Positions 19,735 through 28,171 of a DNA stretch of 64,000 nt are shown in pieces; the stretch's first letter is position 1, and the number at the start of each line of letters is the position of its first letter. The DNA is from Rhodococcus oxybenzonivorans. Lineage in GTDB: Bacteria > Actinomycetota > Actinomycetes > Mycobacteriales > Mycobacteriaceae. The position numbers and the translations under genes are program-made. Under the pieces are notes generated by a model. The model did not search any database and was not told the DNA's origin. It saw only the letters and a program-made list of their open reading frames with translations. The stretch lies in contig NZ_CP021354.1 of the NCBI RefSeq assembly GCF_003130705.1, forward strand, positions 620,001-684,000, written 5' to 3'.

Positions 19735-19770
19735 CACGTGAGTGGCAGAGCACGCTCTGCCACTCACGTG
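19735..19770. terminator. ask-asd terminator hairpin
   Basis: 17-bp perfect stem (19735-19751 and 19754-19770, CACGTGAGTGGCAGAGC arm), seven bases after the asd stop. It shares the GTGAGTGG core with other palindromes here. There is no T-run. Confidence 0.8.
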
Positions 19771-19814
19771 CGGTTCACCCGGCACGTGCGAGGCGCACAC
19801 GAGTTCGCCGACCC

Positions 19815-19820
19815 TAGGGT
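19815..19820 (+). promoter_or_regulatory. -10 element of a probable leaderless mRNA
   Basis: TAGGGT lies six bases before the ATG at 19827 and no ribosome site is present, the usual arrangement of leaderless actinobacterial transcripts. Confidence 0.5.
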
Positions 19821-19826
19821 TCGGAC

Positions 19827-20492
19827 ATGGGCTCGGTTCTCGGAGAAATGCTCCCGCTCGCAGTCGGTGTCGCCATTTCACCGATCCCGATCATCGCGGT
19901 CATCCTGATGTTGTTGTCGAAGCGCGCCGGCGGTGCGAGTGCGGGCTTCGGTGTGGGGTGGATCGCCGGAATTCTTGTGGCTACCGGCCTCGTCGTGCTC
20001 TTCGCCGGCGGTATCGACGCCACCGACTCCGACGGTCCGTCGGCGACCACGTCATGGGTCAAGATCGTCCTCGGCGTGCTCCTGCTCGTGCTCGCCGGAC
20101 GGCAGTGGAGAAGTCGCAATGCCGACGCGGAACAGCCGAAGTGGATGCGGGCAATCGATGACTTGAACATCGTCAAGTCGATCGGACTCGGATTCGTCCT
20201 GGCGGCAATCAACCCGAAGAACCTTCTGCTGTGTGTCTCCGCGGGCGTGGTGATCGGCTCGTCCGGTGTGAGTGGCGGTGAGCAGGCGATCGCGCTGGCG
20301 GTGTTCACCGTGCTGGCCGGGTCGACGGTGATCGTTCCCGTGGTCGCCTACGCAGTCGCCGCCGACAAGATGCACGGCACCCTCGACAACCTGAAGGTCT
20401 GGTTGCAGGCCAACAACGCCGCGGTGATGAGCGTGCTGCTACTGGTGATGGGAGCCGTCGTTCTCGGGAAGGGATTCGGCGGAGCGTTCTGA
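19827..20492 (+). CDS. GAP/Sap-family membrane exporter
   Basis: 221-residue protein with six hydrophobic segments in a LysE-like arrangement. The start GEMLPLAVGVAISPIPIIAVILML and the middle LAAINPKNLLL are signatures of the GAP (Sap) family, whose mycobacterial members help export glycopeptidolipids or sulfolipid-1. A related role for a Rhodococcus surface lipid is plausible but unproven. Its last 54 bases overlap the 3' end of the convergent yihY-type gene, so the mRNAs of the two genes are antisense over that stretch. Confidence 0.8.
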   Translation: MGSVLGEMLPLAVGVAISPIPIIAVILMLLSKRAGGASAGFGVGWIAGILVATGLVVLFAGGIDATDSDGPSATTSWVKIVLGVLLLVLAGRQWRSRNADAEQPKWMRAIDDLNIVKSIGLGFVLAAINPKNLLLCVSAGVVIGSSGVSGGEQAIALAVFTVLAGSTVIVPVVAYAVAADKMHGTLDNLKVWLQANNAAVMSVLLLVMGAVVLGKGFGGAF

Positions 20493-21365
20493 CGCGACCG
20501 CGTCGGGCCCGCGGAGGTACCGCCCGATGTAGGCCTCGTCCAGTGCGAGCGCCTTGGTGATCACCGCTGCTCCCACGATGACGACTGACATCACGAAAAG
20601 CCAGCTGATCGCGGTGAATACCAGGCCGAGTGACCCGAATTGATGCTGTGCCGAGGCGGTGATCCGGGGGAGAAGGATACGTCCGCCGACGTGGAGAGTG
20701 GTCAGCGCTGCGGCGGTCAGCGCCCCGGTGGCCCAGAGCACGCGGCCCTCGAGGGTGCCCATCGTCAGCAGATACGGGCTGAGCGTCCAGACGGCCATCC
20801 ACACCGCGAACTCCCCGGCGACTGCGAGCGGTGGTCCGATGAACCGGACGCTCGTGAGCTCACTCGCCAGGCCGATCGCTGTACTCGACAACGCAACGAC
20901 GAACAGGACCACGAGCCACCGCCAGGCGTCCCGGAGATTGATCGACGGGACGTTCCAGATCTTCCCGTAGATCCGGGCGAGGGCCCGGGCAAACGACGTG
21001 CCGCTGATCGCGATCATCAGCAGGCCGACCACCCCGAAGGCCGCGAACGACGGGTCCGTGGTGTCCACGGCGCCGGAGGTGGAGGACAACTCCGTGGGGT
21101 CGAAACCGAACTGGGTCTTGATGGTGCGGGCGGTCACGTGCCAACTGCTCAACGTCGAGGCTGCAATCATCACGGGCAGCACCGACGTGAAGATCCGCGC
21201 GGCGAGCGTCATCGACCGGTCGACGAGTTCGATCTCGATCAGCCCGTCGATGACCCGTCGAACCGTGCGGCCCGGAGGAGTGCCCTGCATCCAGCCGTTG
21301 GCCGATTCGGTCCGCGCCGCGAGAGCTTCCCGAGCCAGCATCACTGACAACTTGGTCGACCGCAC
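20439..21365 (-). CDS. YihY/BrkB-family membrane protein
   Basis: 308-residue inner-membrane protein of the YihY/virulence factor BrkB family (once misnamed ribonuclease BN). About six hydrophobic segments; SGTSFARALARIYGKIWNV is the family signature. The role is unknown. The frame begins at a GTG (21365) with no clear ribosome site; an ATG nine codons in is an alternative. The C-terminal 18 residues are encoded on DNA that also codes for the end of the Sap-family protein. Confidence 0.8.
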   Translation of the reverse strand: MRSTKLSVMLAREALAARTESANGWMQGTPPGRTVRRVIDGLIEIELVDRSMTLAARIFTSVLPVMIAASTLSSWHVTARTIKTQFGFDPTELSSTSGAVDTTDPSFAAFGVVGLLMIAISGTSFARALARIYGKIWNVPSINLRDAWRWLVVLFVVALSSTAIGLASELTSVRFIGPPLAVAGEFAVWMAVWTLSPYLLTMGTLEGRVLWATGALTAAALTTLHVGGRILLPRITASAQHQFGSLGLVFTAISWLFVMSVVIVGAAVITKALALDEAYIGRYLRGPDAVASERSAESLPENDGSHHQ

Positions 21366-21382
21366 CTTACTTACTCAACCGC

Positions 21383-21435
21383 AGTGAACGCGGTCTGTCT
21401 TCATCCCCGTCAGGTGAGTCCGGCACGCGTTCACT
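21383..21435. terminator. Inverted repeat between FGE gene and yihY gene
   Basis: AGTGAACGCG (21383-21392) pairs with CGCGTTCACT (21426-21435), a 10-bp stem with a 33-base loop covering most of the 65-base gap and the FGE stop codon. It may be a weak terminator for the FGE gene. Confidence 0.4.
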
Positions 21436-22369
21436 CGCGGACGACGCATCGGAAACCGATGTGGCAGGTCGACGTCTCCTCGGTGTCGCCTTGCCGAGCC
21501 GACGGCCGGTATCGGAGGCAGTAATTCGGTGCGCAGAGGTGTGAACCACCCTTGATCACTCGCCGCGCATAGGGTTCGCCGGGGTTCTCGGCGTGCGCGG
21601 TGTCGACGCGCGGGTTGGTCGGAATGCAGCAGGAACTGGTCGGCGCGACATTTTTCCCGCTCGCGGAATGATCAGCTGTGAAGTGGTCGGTGGTCCACTC
21701 CCACACGTTGCCGGCCATGTCGCTGAGTTCGTATCCGTTGGGCCGGAAGTGACCCACCGGCGACGTGCGAGCGAAGCCGTCCGCGAGCAGGTTCTCCCAG
21801 GGGAACCGGCCCTGCCAGACATTTCCGCCGGGCCTGCCACCCGGCTCGTGCTCGTCACCCCACACGAACGGTTGCCGGTCCAGTCCGCCTCGCGCCGCGA
21901 ATTCCCACTCCGCTTCCGTCGGCAGATCTTTGCCTGCCCACTCCGCGTACGCGCGGGCATCGAACCACGACACATGGGTGACGGGATGGCGTTCACGTCC
22001 GCCGACGTTGCTGCCCGGACCCTCCGGATGACGCCAGTCCGCTCCCGGCGTGAACGACCACCAGCGGGTGTAGTCGTCGAGCGGCACCGGTCCCGGTGTC
22101 GGGGTGAACACGAGCGAGCCGGGGACCAGCAACGACGGGTCCGCGTCCGGGTACTGCGCGGGGTCGGGGGCGACCTCGGCGGTGGTGACGTGACCGGTGT
22201 CTTTCACGAACCGCCGGAACTCGGCGACGGTTACCGGGTGCGAGTCCATCCAGAACCCGTCGACCGTCACCTGGTGGACCGGGCGCTCCTCGGGATAGAA
22301 GTCCTCCGACCCCATCCAGAACGTGCCACCCGGGATCCATGCCATGTTCTTCGGTACCGCTCGAGTCAT
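21431..22369 (-). CDS. Formylglycine-generating enzyme
   Basis: 312-residue SUMF1/FGE-family protein that looks catalytically competent. Family motifs run in order: MAWIPGGTFWMGS at the N-terminus, HPVTHVSWFDARAYAEWAG and LPTEAEWEFAARGG in the middle, GNVWEWT later, and KGGSHLCAPNYCLRYRPSAR at the end with Cys279 and Cys284. That CxxxxC pair matches the copper-binding active-site cysteines of true FGEs, which oxidise a sulfatase cysteine to formylglycine with oxygen. Many SUMF1-domain proteins lack these cysteines. No sulfatase gene is in the window. It is divergent from a multicopper oxidase, another copper enzyme. Confidence 0.88.
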   Translation of the reverse strand: MTRAVPKNMAWIPGGTFWMGSEDFYPEERPVHQVTVDGFWMDSHPVTVAEFRRFVKDTGHVTTAEVAPDPAQYPDADPSLLVPGSLVFTPTPGPVPLDDYTRWWSFTPGADWRHPEGPGSNVGGRERHPVTHVSWFDARAYAEWAGKDLPTEAEWEFAARGGLDRQPFVWGDEHEPGGRPGGNVWQGRFPWENLLADGFARTSPVGHFRPNGYELSDMAGNVWEWTTDHFTADHSASGKNVAPTSSCCIPTNPRVDTAHAENPGEPYARRVIKGGSHLCAPNYCLRYRPSARQGDTEETSTCHIGFRCVVRE

Positions 22370-22507
22370 GGGGCCAGCGTGGCACGGTCGGCGCGCGGGT
22401 GCGACAGAATCCCCGGTGCTGAAACCGGGCTGAGGGGTACCCCACTCGAGGTACCGTCGGCTTTCCGAGTCGCAACAGGATATTCATCGTGCAGGGGGCG
22501 CCGGCGA

Positions 22508-24292
22508 ATGGATGGACGGATTCCGCGCAGGTCGTTCGTTCGTGGTCTGGCACTGACGGCCGGGCTGGGCGCGGTAGGGGTCGGCTCAGCGAGTGCGTTC
22601 CCCTTCGGCATCGACCCCCTGCGGCCCTTCGTTTTCCGGTCACCGCCACTCGAACCGTTTCGGGACCCACTTCCCCTGCTGCCGACACTCGGTGGCACTT
22701 CCGTCGAGGTACACGCGAGCAGCACGATGCACACGTTCCACTCCGACCTTCCCGCCTCCCCGGCGCTCGCGTACGGCGGTGTCGACTACCTGGGACCGAC
22801 GATCGAGGCTCGGGTCGGCGAACGGACATCGCTCGTCTACCGCAACGACATCGTGAGTAATCCCCTCGCCGCCGATGTGGACACGAGGTTGCACGGCGTG
22901 ACCGAAGCGGACCGCACCGACGTGGCGACCGCGCTGCACCTGCACGGGGGGTCCAATCCGCCCGAGTTCGACGGGCACCCCGAGCACACGCTGCGGCGCG
23001 GGCAAGGGCTGGTGTACGAGTTTCCGAATCAGCAGGACGCGTGCACACTCTGGTATCACGACCACGCGATGGGGGTCACCCGGCTCAACATCTTCGCTGG
23101 ACTGGCCGGTCTGTACCTGCTCCGCGACGAGTTCGACACCGGTACCGCGGGCAATCCGCTCGGGCTGCCCGCCGGCGAGTTCGAGGTTCCGCTGATTCTG
23201 CAGGACAAGAATTTCACGGAGGACGGCAGGCAGAGCGTCCGCTCCAACCCGCTGAACCCGCAGGGCAGCTGGGAAGCGGCGACCCCCGGCGACACCGGCG
23301 TGGTGAACGGCAAGGTGTGGCCGGAGATGGCCGTTGCGCGCGGGCTGTACCGCCTGCGCATGGTGAACGCCGCCTCGTTCAGCATGTGGAACCTCTTCTT
23401 CGACAATCGAATGCGGTTCTGGGTCATCGGCGCCGAAGGCGGATTGTTCGACGCCCCGGTCCCCGTCGACCATGTTCGCCTCGGACCGGGTGAGCGCGCC
23501 GACCTGCTCGTCGACTTCGGCGCTCTGGCGCCCGGCGCGACCGTCGAGCTGCGCAACGACGAAGCGATCCCCGACCAGGTGGCGCAGCGCGGGGTCCTGC
23601 CCATGCCGCGTTTCTGCCGTTTCCGTGTGGGAGCTGCGGCGGGGTACACCGGCCCGGTGCCGCAGACCCTGCGCGGCGGCCGCCGGCAGCCGCCTCTGCT
23701 GGCGCCGGTCGCGCAACCTCAGGTGGTGCGCAACGTCTCGGTACTGCAGGTCGGACAGGGCCTCGGGCAACCGTCACCGCTGATGTCCCTCAACAACCTG
23801 CGCTACACCACCGACGACATCGAAATGCCGCGCCAGGGCACGGTCGAACAGTGGAACATCGTCAACGCCACCCCGGAGCCGCACCCGATTCATCTGCATC
23901 TCGTGAGGTTCCGCGTACTCGGGCGGCAGGCGGTCGATACGGCCGCACTGATGTCGGCGTCGCCGCTCCCCGCGGTCGGGACACGGTGGACGCCGTCTCC
24001 GGATCCGTTCACCCGGGGACCGGTGCTGTCGCCGCAGCCGTGGGAGTCCGGTTTCAAGGACACCGTGATCGCCGATGCCAATTCCGTCACCCGGGTGGTC
24101 GTGCGGTTTCCGACAGCCGAGGAACTGGGCTTCGATCCCGATGCGACCTTCGGCATGTCGGCCCATGCGACGGACCACTCGGGTGGACACACCGGGCAGG
24201 CACCCCAACCTCTGCGGGGCTACGTCTGGCACTGCCACATGCTCGATCACGAGGACCACGACATGATGCTGAAGTACCGCCTCGCCCCGTGA
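22508..24292 (+). CDS. Tat-exported multicopper oxidase
   Basis: 594-residue multicopper oxidase. A twin-arginine signal (RRSFVRGLALTAGLG at about 7-21) sends the folded enzyme out. Copper ligands appear in order as HLHGG, WYHDHAMG, HPIHLHLVRF and HCHMLDHEDHDMM, so type 1, 2 and 3 sites are all intact; the terminal HCHxxxHxxxxM pattern has Met as axial type 1 ligand. The long form with cupredoxin domains 1, 2 and 3 resembles CotA, bilirubin oxidase and phenoxazinone synthase. Substrates could be phenols, metals or bilirubin-like molecules. The ATG at 22508 puts the Tat motif at the right distance; the longer frame is antisense to the FGE gene. Confidence 0.88.
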   Translation: MDGRIPRRSFVRGLALTAGLGAVGVGSASAFPFGIDPLRPFVFRSPPLEPFRDPLPLLPTLGGTSVEVHASSTMHTFHSDLPASPALAYGGVDYLGPTIEARVGERTSLVYRNDIVSNPLAADVDTRLHGVTEADRTDVATALHLHGGSNPPEFDGHPEHTLRRGQGLVYEFPNQQDACTLWYHDHAMGVTRLNIFAGLAGLYLLRDEFDTGTAGNPLGLPAGEFEVPLILQDKNFTEDGRQSVRSNPLNPQGSWEAATPGDTGVVNGKVWPEMAVARGLYRLRMVNAASFSMWNLFFDNRMRFWVIGAEGGLFDAPVPVDHVRLGPGERADLLVDFGALAPGATVELRNDEAIPDQVAQRGVLPMPRFCRFRVGAAAGYTGPVPQTLRGGRRQPPLLAPVAQPQVVRNVSVLQVGQGLGQPSPLMSLNNLRYTTDDIEMPRQGTVEQWNIVNATPEPHPIHLHLVRFRVLGRQAVDTAALMSASPLPAVGTRWTPSPDPFTRGPVLSPQPWESGFKDTVIADANSVTRVVVRFPTAEELGFDPDATFGMSAHATDHSGGHTGQAPQPLRGYVWHCHMLDHEDHDMMLKYRLAP

Positions 24293-24328
24293 GTACTTCT
24301 TAACCTCCCGTTGTTAATAAGCACTCAC
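24289..24328. terminator. Palindromic terminator after multicopper oxidase
   Basis: Near-perfect 16-bp arms (24289-24304 and 24313-24328; GTGAGTACTTCTTAAC / GTTAATAAGCACTCAC) with an 8-base loop. The oxidase stop codon TGA lies in the left arm. Closely related to the copy at 2161-2192. Confidence 0.8.
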
Positions 24329-24346
24329 AGGCGCTTGGGCAATTTA

Positions 24347-24366
24347 AAAGCAGTCTGGACTGTTTT
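24347..24366. promoter_or_regulatory. Probable TetR operator over the operon promoter
   Basis: Palindrome AAAGCAGTC-TG-GACTGTTTT (one mismatch per arm) at 24347-24366. It covers a -35-like TGGACT (24356-24361) that is 17 bases from TACAGT (24379-24384), which in turn is six bases from the GTG of the TetR gene. The arrangement fits autorepression of the whole operon by the TetR protein. Confidence 0.6.
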
Positions 24367-24390
24367 GATTTTTCGGCCTACAGTGCAGAT

Positions 24391-24975
24391 GTGACCTCCG
24401 ACATAGCAGTCGCCAAATCGACCCGTACCCAGGCCGAGCGCACCGCCGCGATGCGCACACGATTGCTCGAGGCTGCGGTCGACTCGCTGGTCGAGCTCGG
24501 CTACGCGGGCACCACCACCCAGGGCATCGCCCGCCGGGCGGGTGTGTCGCGGGGAGCCCAGCTACACCATTTCCCCACCAAGGAGTCGCTGGTGGTGGCG
24601 GCAGTGGAGTACCTCGTCGACAAGCGGATGGCGGAGATTCTCGCCGCCGAGGTGGACACCGACCGCGGCATCGACGTGCTGGCCGACGCCTTCTCCGGCC
24701 CGTTGTTCTATGCGGCACTCGAGTTGTGGGTGGCCGCCCGCACCGACTCCGCGTTGTTCGAGGCGATGGTTCCGCTGGAGCGGAAGGTCACCGAGGCCCT
24801 GCGGCAGGGGTCGGCGGAGGTGTTCGGCGATCGGTACGACGCCGACACCATCGAGATCGGTATCGAATTGGTTCGCGGTCTCGCGGTGTCGGCATTGTTC
24901 CGGACGCCCGAGGCCGATCGCTCACTACGCGCGCGGCTGCTGCCGGCGTGGGAATCGAAGGTGAAGAAGTCGTGA
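24391..24975 (+). CDS. TetR-family repressor of the BVMO/GMC operon
   Basis: 194-residue TetR regulator. The N-terminal helix-turn-helix spans about 14-60 with GYAGTTTQGIARRAGVSRGAQLHHFPTK as its hallmark shown here only by its ends: GYAGTTTQGIA and GAQLHHFPTK. The C-terminal ligand domain gives no clue to the inducer. The GTG start lacks a ribosome site and has TACAGT six bases upstream, so the mRNA is probably leaderless. The stop overlaps the monooxygenase start (GTGA), so the repressor is the first gene of a four-gene operon, and a palindromic operator lies over its promoter. Confidence 0.85.
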   Translation: MTSDIAVAKSTRTQAERTAAMRTRLLEAAVDSLVELGYAGTTTQGIARRAGVSRGAQLHHFPTKESLVVAAVEYLVDKRMAEILAAEVDTDRGIDVLADAFSGPLFYAALELWVAARTDSALFEAMVPLERKVTEALRQGSAEVFGDRYDADTIEIGIELVRGLAVSALFRTPEADRSLRARLLPAWESKVKKS

Positions 24976-26462
24976 GTCTTCCGCAACATGTACACACGCT
25001 GGTCGTGGGAGCCGGTTTCGCAGGAATGGGTCTCGCGGCGCGGATCCTGCGGTCCGGTCCGGAGGCCGACGTCCTGATCATCGAGCGCGGCCACGATGTC
25101 GGCGGAACGTGGCGCGACAACACCTACCCGGGGTGTGCGTGCGATGTCCCGACGTCGCTGTACTCGTTCTCCTTTGCGCCCAGCGCCGACTGGAGTCACA
25201 CCTTCGCCCGGCAACCGGAGATCTACCGGTACCTGAAGAAGGTCGCTGCCGACACCGGCATCCTGTCGCGGGTCGTGACCGACTGCGCCCTGGAGCAGGC
25301 GGACTGGGACGACGCCAAGGCGGTGTGGCATGTGCGCACGAGCCGTGGCTCGTTGACCGCCGATGTGGTGGTGGCGGCCACCGGCGCCCTGTCGACCCCG
25401 AGTATCCCGGATATGCCGGGACTCGACACGTTCGGCGGCACCACGTTTCACTCCGCGACATGGAATCACGATCACGACCTCACCGGTGAACGGGTGGCCG
25501 TCATCGGCACGGGGGCCTCGGCGGTACAGTTCGTTCCGGAAATCGCGCCCCGCGCGAAGCATGTGACGGTCTTTCAGCGCACGCCGGCGTGGGTCATCCC
25601 GCGGCTCGACCGAGTGCTCTCCGATCCCGAAAAGCGTCTGTATCGACGGATGCCGTTGGTGCAGAAAGCTGTCCGTGGTTCTGTCTACAGTTTCCGGGAA
25701 GCGCTCGGCGGAGTTCTGGCCCATGCCACCGGACTGCTGCCGTTGTTCGAAATGGTGGCCAAGGCGCATCTGCGTCGGCAGGTGCGCGACCCGGAACTGC
25801 GACGGAAGCTCACCCCCGATTTCACGATCGGCTGCAAGCGGATGTTGTTGTCGAACGACTGGTTGCGGACGCTCGACCGGCCGGACGTCACGCTCGTCGA
25901 CGCAGGCCTGGCGGGTATCACCGAGGATGGTGTGGTCGACGCGGTCGGCAACGAACACAAGGTCGACACCATCATCTTCGCCACCGGTTTCACTCCTACG
26001 GAACCGCCTGTCGCGCACGCGCTCCGGGGCACCGACGGGCACACGCTGGCCGAGCACTGGAAGGGCAGTCCGCACGCCTACAAGGGGACCACGGTCACCG
26101 GATTCCCCAACCTCTTCCTGATGTACGGACCCAACACCAACCTCGGGCACAGCTCCATCGTGTACATGCTCGAATCGCAGTCTGCGTACATCACCGACGC
26201 GCTCGATGCCATGCGCGACAACGACATCGCGGCGTTCGAGGTCACCGAGGAGGCGCAGCGACGGTACAATGCGCGGATTCAATCCGGCTTGCAGAGCACC
26301 GTCTGGAACAAGGGTGGTTGTTCGAGCTGGTATTACGATGCGGAGGGCCGTAACTCGGTGCAGTGGCCGACGTTCACCTTCAGATTCCGCTCGCAACTGC
26401 AGCGCTTCGACCGGGAGAATTACGTGGCGCGTCGGAAGTCGGAGCAGGAGGCCGTCGCGTGA
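24972..26462 (+). CDS. Baeyer-Villiger-type flavin monooxygenase
   Basis: 496-residue FAD- and NADPH-binding monooxygenase. GAGFAGMG at residues 15-22 binds FAD, a second Rossmann motif VIGTGASAVQF near 177-187 binds NADPH, and between them FGGTTFHSATW matches the BVMO fingerprint FxGxxxHxxxW. Such enzymes insert oxygen next to a ketone, giving an ester or lactone. With the ChoD-like oxidase next to it, a steroid, cyclic alcohol/ketone or long-chain ketone is a reasonable substrate class, though unproven. The start overlaps the TetR stop and its stop overlaps the next start, both as GTGA. Confidence 0.88.
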   Translation: MSLPQHVHTLVVGAGFAGMGLAARILRSGPEADVLIIERGHDVGGTWRDNTYPGCACDVPTSLYSFSFAPSADWSHTFARQPEIYRYLKKVAADTGILSRVVTDCALEQADWDDAKAVWHVRTSRGSLTADVVVAATGALSTPSIPDMPGLDTFGGTTFHSATWNHDHDLTGERVAVIGTGASAVQFVPEIAPRAKHVTVFQRTPAWVIPRLDRVLSDPEKRLYRRMPLVQKAVRGSVYSFREALGGVLAHATGLLPLFEMVAKAHLRRQVRDPELRRKLTPDFTIGCKRMLLSNDWLRTLDRPDVTLVDAGLAGITEDGVVDAVGNEHKVDTIIFATGFTPTEPPVAHALRGTDGHTLAEHWKGSPHAYKGTTVTGFPNLFLMYGPNTNLGHSSIVYMLESQSAYITDALDAMRDNDIAAFEVTEEAQRRYNARIQSGLQSTVWNKGGCSSWYYDAEGRNSVQWPTFTFRFRSQLQRFDRENYVARRKSEQEAVA

Positions 26463-28171
26463 CGCACTACGACGTGGTGGTGGTCGGTTCGGGTTTCGGC
26501 GGCAGTGTGGCTGCGCTGCGGCTCACCGAGAAGGGCTACAAGGTCGGAGTGCTGGAGGCGGGACGGCGTTTCGCCGACGACGAGATGCCGGAGACCAGCT
26601 GGAGATTGCGACGCTATCTGTGGGCTCCGTGGATGGGTTGCTATGGCATGCAACGTATCCACCTACTTCCCGATGTGCTCGTGATGGCGGGTGCCGGTGT
26701 CGGCGGTGGATCGCTCAATTATGCCAATACCCTGTATCAGCCGCCCCGGCGCTTCTTCGAAGACAAGCAGTGGGCGCACATCACCGACTGGCAGTCGGAG
26801 TTGGCGCCGTACTACGAGCAGGCCAAGAGGATGCTGGGCGTGCGGACCAACCCACTGTTCACCCCGGCCGACGCGATCATGCGTGAGGTGGCGGAAGAGA
26901 TGGGGGTCGGTGAGACGTTCACATCCACGCCGGTCGGTGTCTTCTTCGGCGAGCCCGGAGTCGCGGTCGCGGACCCGTACTTCGGGGGCAAGGGGCCTGA
27001 TCGGGCCGGCTGCACCGAGTGCGGTGGCTGCATGACCGGCTGCCGCGTGGGCGCCAAGAACACACTGGTCAAGAACTACCTGTACCTGGCGGAACAGGCC
27101 GGTGCGCGGATCCACCCGCTCACCACGGTGAAGGAACTACGTCCACGTCAGGGCGGCGGATACGAGGTGCGTACTCGTCGAACGAACGGTATCCGTAAGC
27201 GGGAGAGCACCTTCACCGCCGACCAGGTGGTCGTGGCTGCCGGCACGTACGGAACCGCCCGGCTGTTACTCGCGATGAAGGAGGCCGGAACCTTGGCGCG
27301 GTTGTCGCCGCGGCTCGGAACGGTCGTCCGGACCAATTCGGAGGCCGTACTCGCGGCCACCGCCAAGAACCGGAGCACCGACTTCACGCGCGGCATCGCC
27401 ATCACGTCCTCATTCCACCCCGACGACCACACTCACATCGAACCTGTCCGATACGGCAAGGGCAGCAATGCGATCGGTCTGCTGCAGACCGTCCTCAGTG
27501 ATGGCGGCGGCCGGACACCTCGACTGCTGAAGACCGTCGGTGTCGCACTGCGCCGACCCGACGCCTTCCTGCGCAGTCTGTCGGTGCGGCACTGGTCCGA
27601 GCGGACGGTCATCGCGCTGGTGATGCAGACCGACGACAATTCGTTGGAACTCACCAAGGGGCGGGGACGCTTCGGGCGTGCGGTCACCAGTCGGCCCGGT
27701 CCCGGCGCTCCGCCGCCGGAGTGGATACCTCAGGGGCACACGGCCATCCGCAAGGTCGCCGACAAGATCGACGGTGACCCCGGTGGCTCGCTGGGCGACG
27801 TGGTGAACATCCCGATGACCGCCCACTTCCTGGGTGGCTGCGCGATCGGCGACTCGCCCGACACCGGAGTCGTCGACCCGTACCTGCGGGCCTACGGGCA
27901 CGACGGACTCCACGTGGCGGACGGATCCGTGGTCAGCGCGAACCTGGGCGTCAATCCGTCGCTCACCATCACCGCGCAAGCGGAGCGGGCGTTCGCGTTG
28001 TGGCCGAACAAGGGAGAGCTGGACCCCAGACCTGATCCGGGCGAGCCATACGTACGTATCGATCCGACGCCGCCGCGCTTCCCGGTGGTACCGGCCGACG
28101 CGCCGGGAGCCCTGCGGCTTCCGCTCACCGTGACGACCCGAAAGGAGGCCGTCGATGTGGAGCGTGCCTGA
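26459..28171 (+). CDS. choD: GMC oxidoreductase, ChoD-like
   Basis: 570-residue FAD-dependent GMC-fold oxidoreductase. VVGSGFGGSVAALRLTEKGY at the N-terminus binds FAD, GAGVGGGSLNYAN (around 78-90) is the second family motif, and the C-terminal MTAHFLGGCAIG and ANLGVNPSLTITA hold the active-site His/Asn region. A CTECGGCMTGC cysteine cluster and FNIP/VNIPMTAHF-type ending match mycobacterial ChoD (Rv3409c) closely in my recollection. ChoD is called cholesterol oxidase, but its activity is disputed, so alcohol oxidation of a sterol or other hydrophobic alcohol is the safe statement. It is translationally coupled to the BVMO gene. Confidence 0.85.
   Translation: MTHYDVVVVGSGFGGSVAALRLTEKGYKVGVLEAGRRFADDEMPETSWRLRRYLWAPWMGCYGMQRIHLLPDVLVMAGAGVGGGSLNYANTLYQPPRRFFEDKQWAHITDWQSELAPYYEQAKRMLGVRTNPLFTPADAIMREVAEEMGVGETFTSTPVGVFFGEPGVAVADPYFGGKGPDRAGCTECGGCMTGCRVGAKNTLVKNYLYLAEQAGARIHPLTTVKELRPRQGGGYEVRTRRTNGIRKRESTFTADQVVVAAGTYGTARLLLAMKEAGTLARLSPRLGTVVRTNSEAVLAATAKNRSTDFTRGIAITSSFHPDDHTHIEPVRYGKGSNAIGLLQTVLSDGGGRTPRLLKTVGVALRRPDAFLRSLSVRHWSERTVIALVMQTDDNSLELTKGRGRFGRAVTSRPGPGAPPPEWIPQGHTAIRKVADKIDGDPGGSLGDVVNIPMTAHFLGGCAIGDSPDTGVVDPYLRAYGHDGLHVADGSVVSANLGVNPSLTITAQAERAFALWPNKGELDPRPDPGEPYVRIDPTPPRFPVVPADAPGALRLPLTVTTRKEAVDVERA

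Noticed and set aside
24293..24390. Riboswitch ahead of the TetR operon
   Set aside because: The gap is short, holds a terminator and a palindromic operator overlapping the promoter, and the transcript looks leaderless.
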